This document shows positions 6,300 to 6,806 of a DNA stretch of 6,806 nt, one piece after another. How positions within the stretch are numbered: the first letter of the stretch is position 1; every line of letters starts with the position of its first letter. The translations under genes and the position numbers were made by a program. The stretch is from HGM04593 sp045646965 (lineage in GTDB: Bacteria > Bacteroidota > Bacteroidia > Bacteroidales > Bacteroidaceae), in NCBI GenBank assembly GCA_045646965.1, contig JAZRLR010000011.1, forward strand, positions 1 to 6,806, given 5' to 3'. The notes beneath the pieces were generated by a model that saw only the letters and a list, made by a program, of their open reading frames with translations, did not search any database and was not told the origin of the DNA.

Positions 6300-6649
6300 A
6301 TCACAGATGGCCGGTCTGTCGCTGTTGTCGCAAGGCAAAAGAGGAAAGTCCGGGCAGCGCAGAGCATCCCGCTTCCTAACAGAAAGCTGTTTGCAAAGGC
6401 GGAGTAACGCAGAAGAAAATAACCGCCCGCAAGGGTAAGGGTGAGAAGGTGGGGTAAGAGCCCACCGGCCGTGCAGCGATGTACGGGCCGTGCGTCTCGG
6501 GAGCTGCAAGTTCGTGTAAACCGGCGTTTGAGGGTTGCTCGCCCGAGCCGGAGGGTAGAACGCTTTAGCATTGCGGTGACGCAATGTATAGATGAATGAC
6601 AGACGCCCCGCAAGGGGTACAGAACCCGGCTTATAGGCTGTCTGTGTAA
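6300..6649 (+). ncRNA. rnpB: RNase P RNA, bacterial class A
   Basis: This is the catalytic RNA of RNase P, which with the RnpA protein cuts the 5' leader from tRNA precursors. The hallmark GAGGAAAGTCCGGGC lies at 6341-6355. The conserved GGTAAGAGCCCACCGG block is at 6453-6468, and the 3' signature ACAGAACCCGGCTTATAG is at 6619-6636. The ends pair as helix P1: 6302-6312 with 6636-6646, 11 bp including two G-U pairs, which fixes the length at about 350 bases, normal for this class. The promoter lies just upstream. The exact 5' and 3' ends are estimated to within a few bases. An insertion-sequence end begins about 20 bases after the RNA, and no other terminator is seen before it. Confidence 0.96.
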
Positions 6650-6674
6650 ATTATAGAGGTTGCGCAATGAAGTG

Positions 6675-6709
6675 AACCCCAAAGTTTGGACAAAAAAAAC
6701 TTTGGGGTT
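6675..6709 (+). terminator. Hairpin in the insertion-sequence end, possible terminator for rnpB
   Basis: AACCCCAAAGT (6675-6685) and ACTTTGGGGTT (6699-6709) pair perfectly over 11 bp around a 13-base A-rich loop, then TATTTTA follows. It stands 7 bases upstream of the ATG at 6716. It could end rnpB transcripts, or in read-through RNA hide the start of the transposase ORF. Confidence 0.55.
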
Positions 6710-6715
6710 TATTTT

Positions 6716-6806
6716 ATGCGTAAAAAACACGATTATTCAGCATTGCTCAAATATATGCATATGCTTGAAGATGGTTATTCTTTTAATTACATACATAGCA
6801 CCTATG
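6716..6806 (+). CDS. Start of a probable transposase orfA (partial, right edge)
   Basis: ATG at 6716-6718 opens 30 codons (MRKKHDYSALLKYMHMLEDG, then YSFNYIHSTY) before the window ends. The basic start and the short helical stretch with a DGYSFNYIHSTYG-like turn fit the helix-turn-helix N-terminus of an IS3-type OrfA, which binds the terminal repeats. Its place right behind an inverted-repeat-like end supports this. The fragment is too short to assign firmly; another DNA-binding protein is possible. Confidence 0.5.
   Translation, partial: MRKKHDYSALLKYMHMLEDGYSFNYIHSTY

Larger units (their letters stand above)
6668..6806 (+). mobile_element. Left end of an insertion sequence, probably IS3-type, cut by the window edge
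   Basis: TGAAGTGAACCCCAAAGTTT, continuing GGAC (6668-6691), resembles the left terminal inverted repeat of IS3-family elements of the IS150/IS51 kind (TG start; CCCCAAA-GTT-GAC core). An ORF with a small DNA-binding-like N-terminus follows directly. The right end and any target-site duplication lie outside the window, so the family call rests on this end alone. Confidence 0.6.

Noticed and set aside
6152..6730. N-terminal extension of the TerB-like/TPR frame to 6730, and a 115-codon minus-strand frame at 6237-6584
   Set aside because: Both run antisense through RNase P RNA and the insertion-sequence end; the Arg/Cys-rich product reflects structured RNA, and a good ATG exists at 6151.

Overview
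The window reads as Bacteroidales DNA (Bacteroides/Prevotella/Muribaculaceae type), probably from a gut-like metagenome, with a foreign tip at its left end. Evidence for Bacteroidales: promoters with a TAnnTTTG -7 element, almost no Shine-Dalgarno sequences, an OprO/OprP-type porin, a small BspA-like leucine-rich-repeat surface protein with the typical Bacteroidales C-terminal module, and a class A RNase P RNA. The first ~250 bases are different: GC-rich and encoding a Pro-Thr-Ala linker plus a peptidoglycan-binding domain, as in Clostridia-type Firmicutes. They run straight into the middle of a minus-strand metA, so the left end is most likely an assembly or amplification chimera.

Layout: 1-249, partial peptidoglycan-binding protein (foreign tip); 252-410, minus-strand 5' fragment of metA (homoserine O-succinyltransferase); 411-605, divergent promoter region; 606-1748, outer-membrane porin, then a plus-strand terminator; 1749-1968, intergenic region with a promoter and a leader hairpin; 1969-2754, secreted LRR_5 protein; 2778-2807, strong terminator between convergent genes; 2827-4305, minus-strand HtrA/DegP periplasmic protease with an upstream promoter and a structured leader; 4517-4545, terminator of the next minus-strand gene; 4550-6151, minus-strand uncharacterised protein with a TerB-like N-terminus, an acidic linker and a TPR-like C-terminal half; 6152-6300, divergent promoters; ~6300-6649, RNase P RNA (rnpB) on the plus strand; 6668-6806, left end of what looks like an IS3-type insertion sequence with the first 30 codons of an ORF, cut by the window edge.

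The genes are mostly single transcription units with their own promoters and terminators, not one operon. Porin, LRR protein and HtrA are all cell-envelope genes, but nothing in the sequence ties them into one pathway. I see no complete new defence or mobile system. The points most worth checking are the TerB-like/acidic/TPR protein, the insertion sequence abutting rnpB with a hairpin that may end rnpB transcription, the hairpin at the predicted 5' end of the htrA mRNA, and the chimeric left end.
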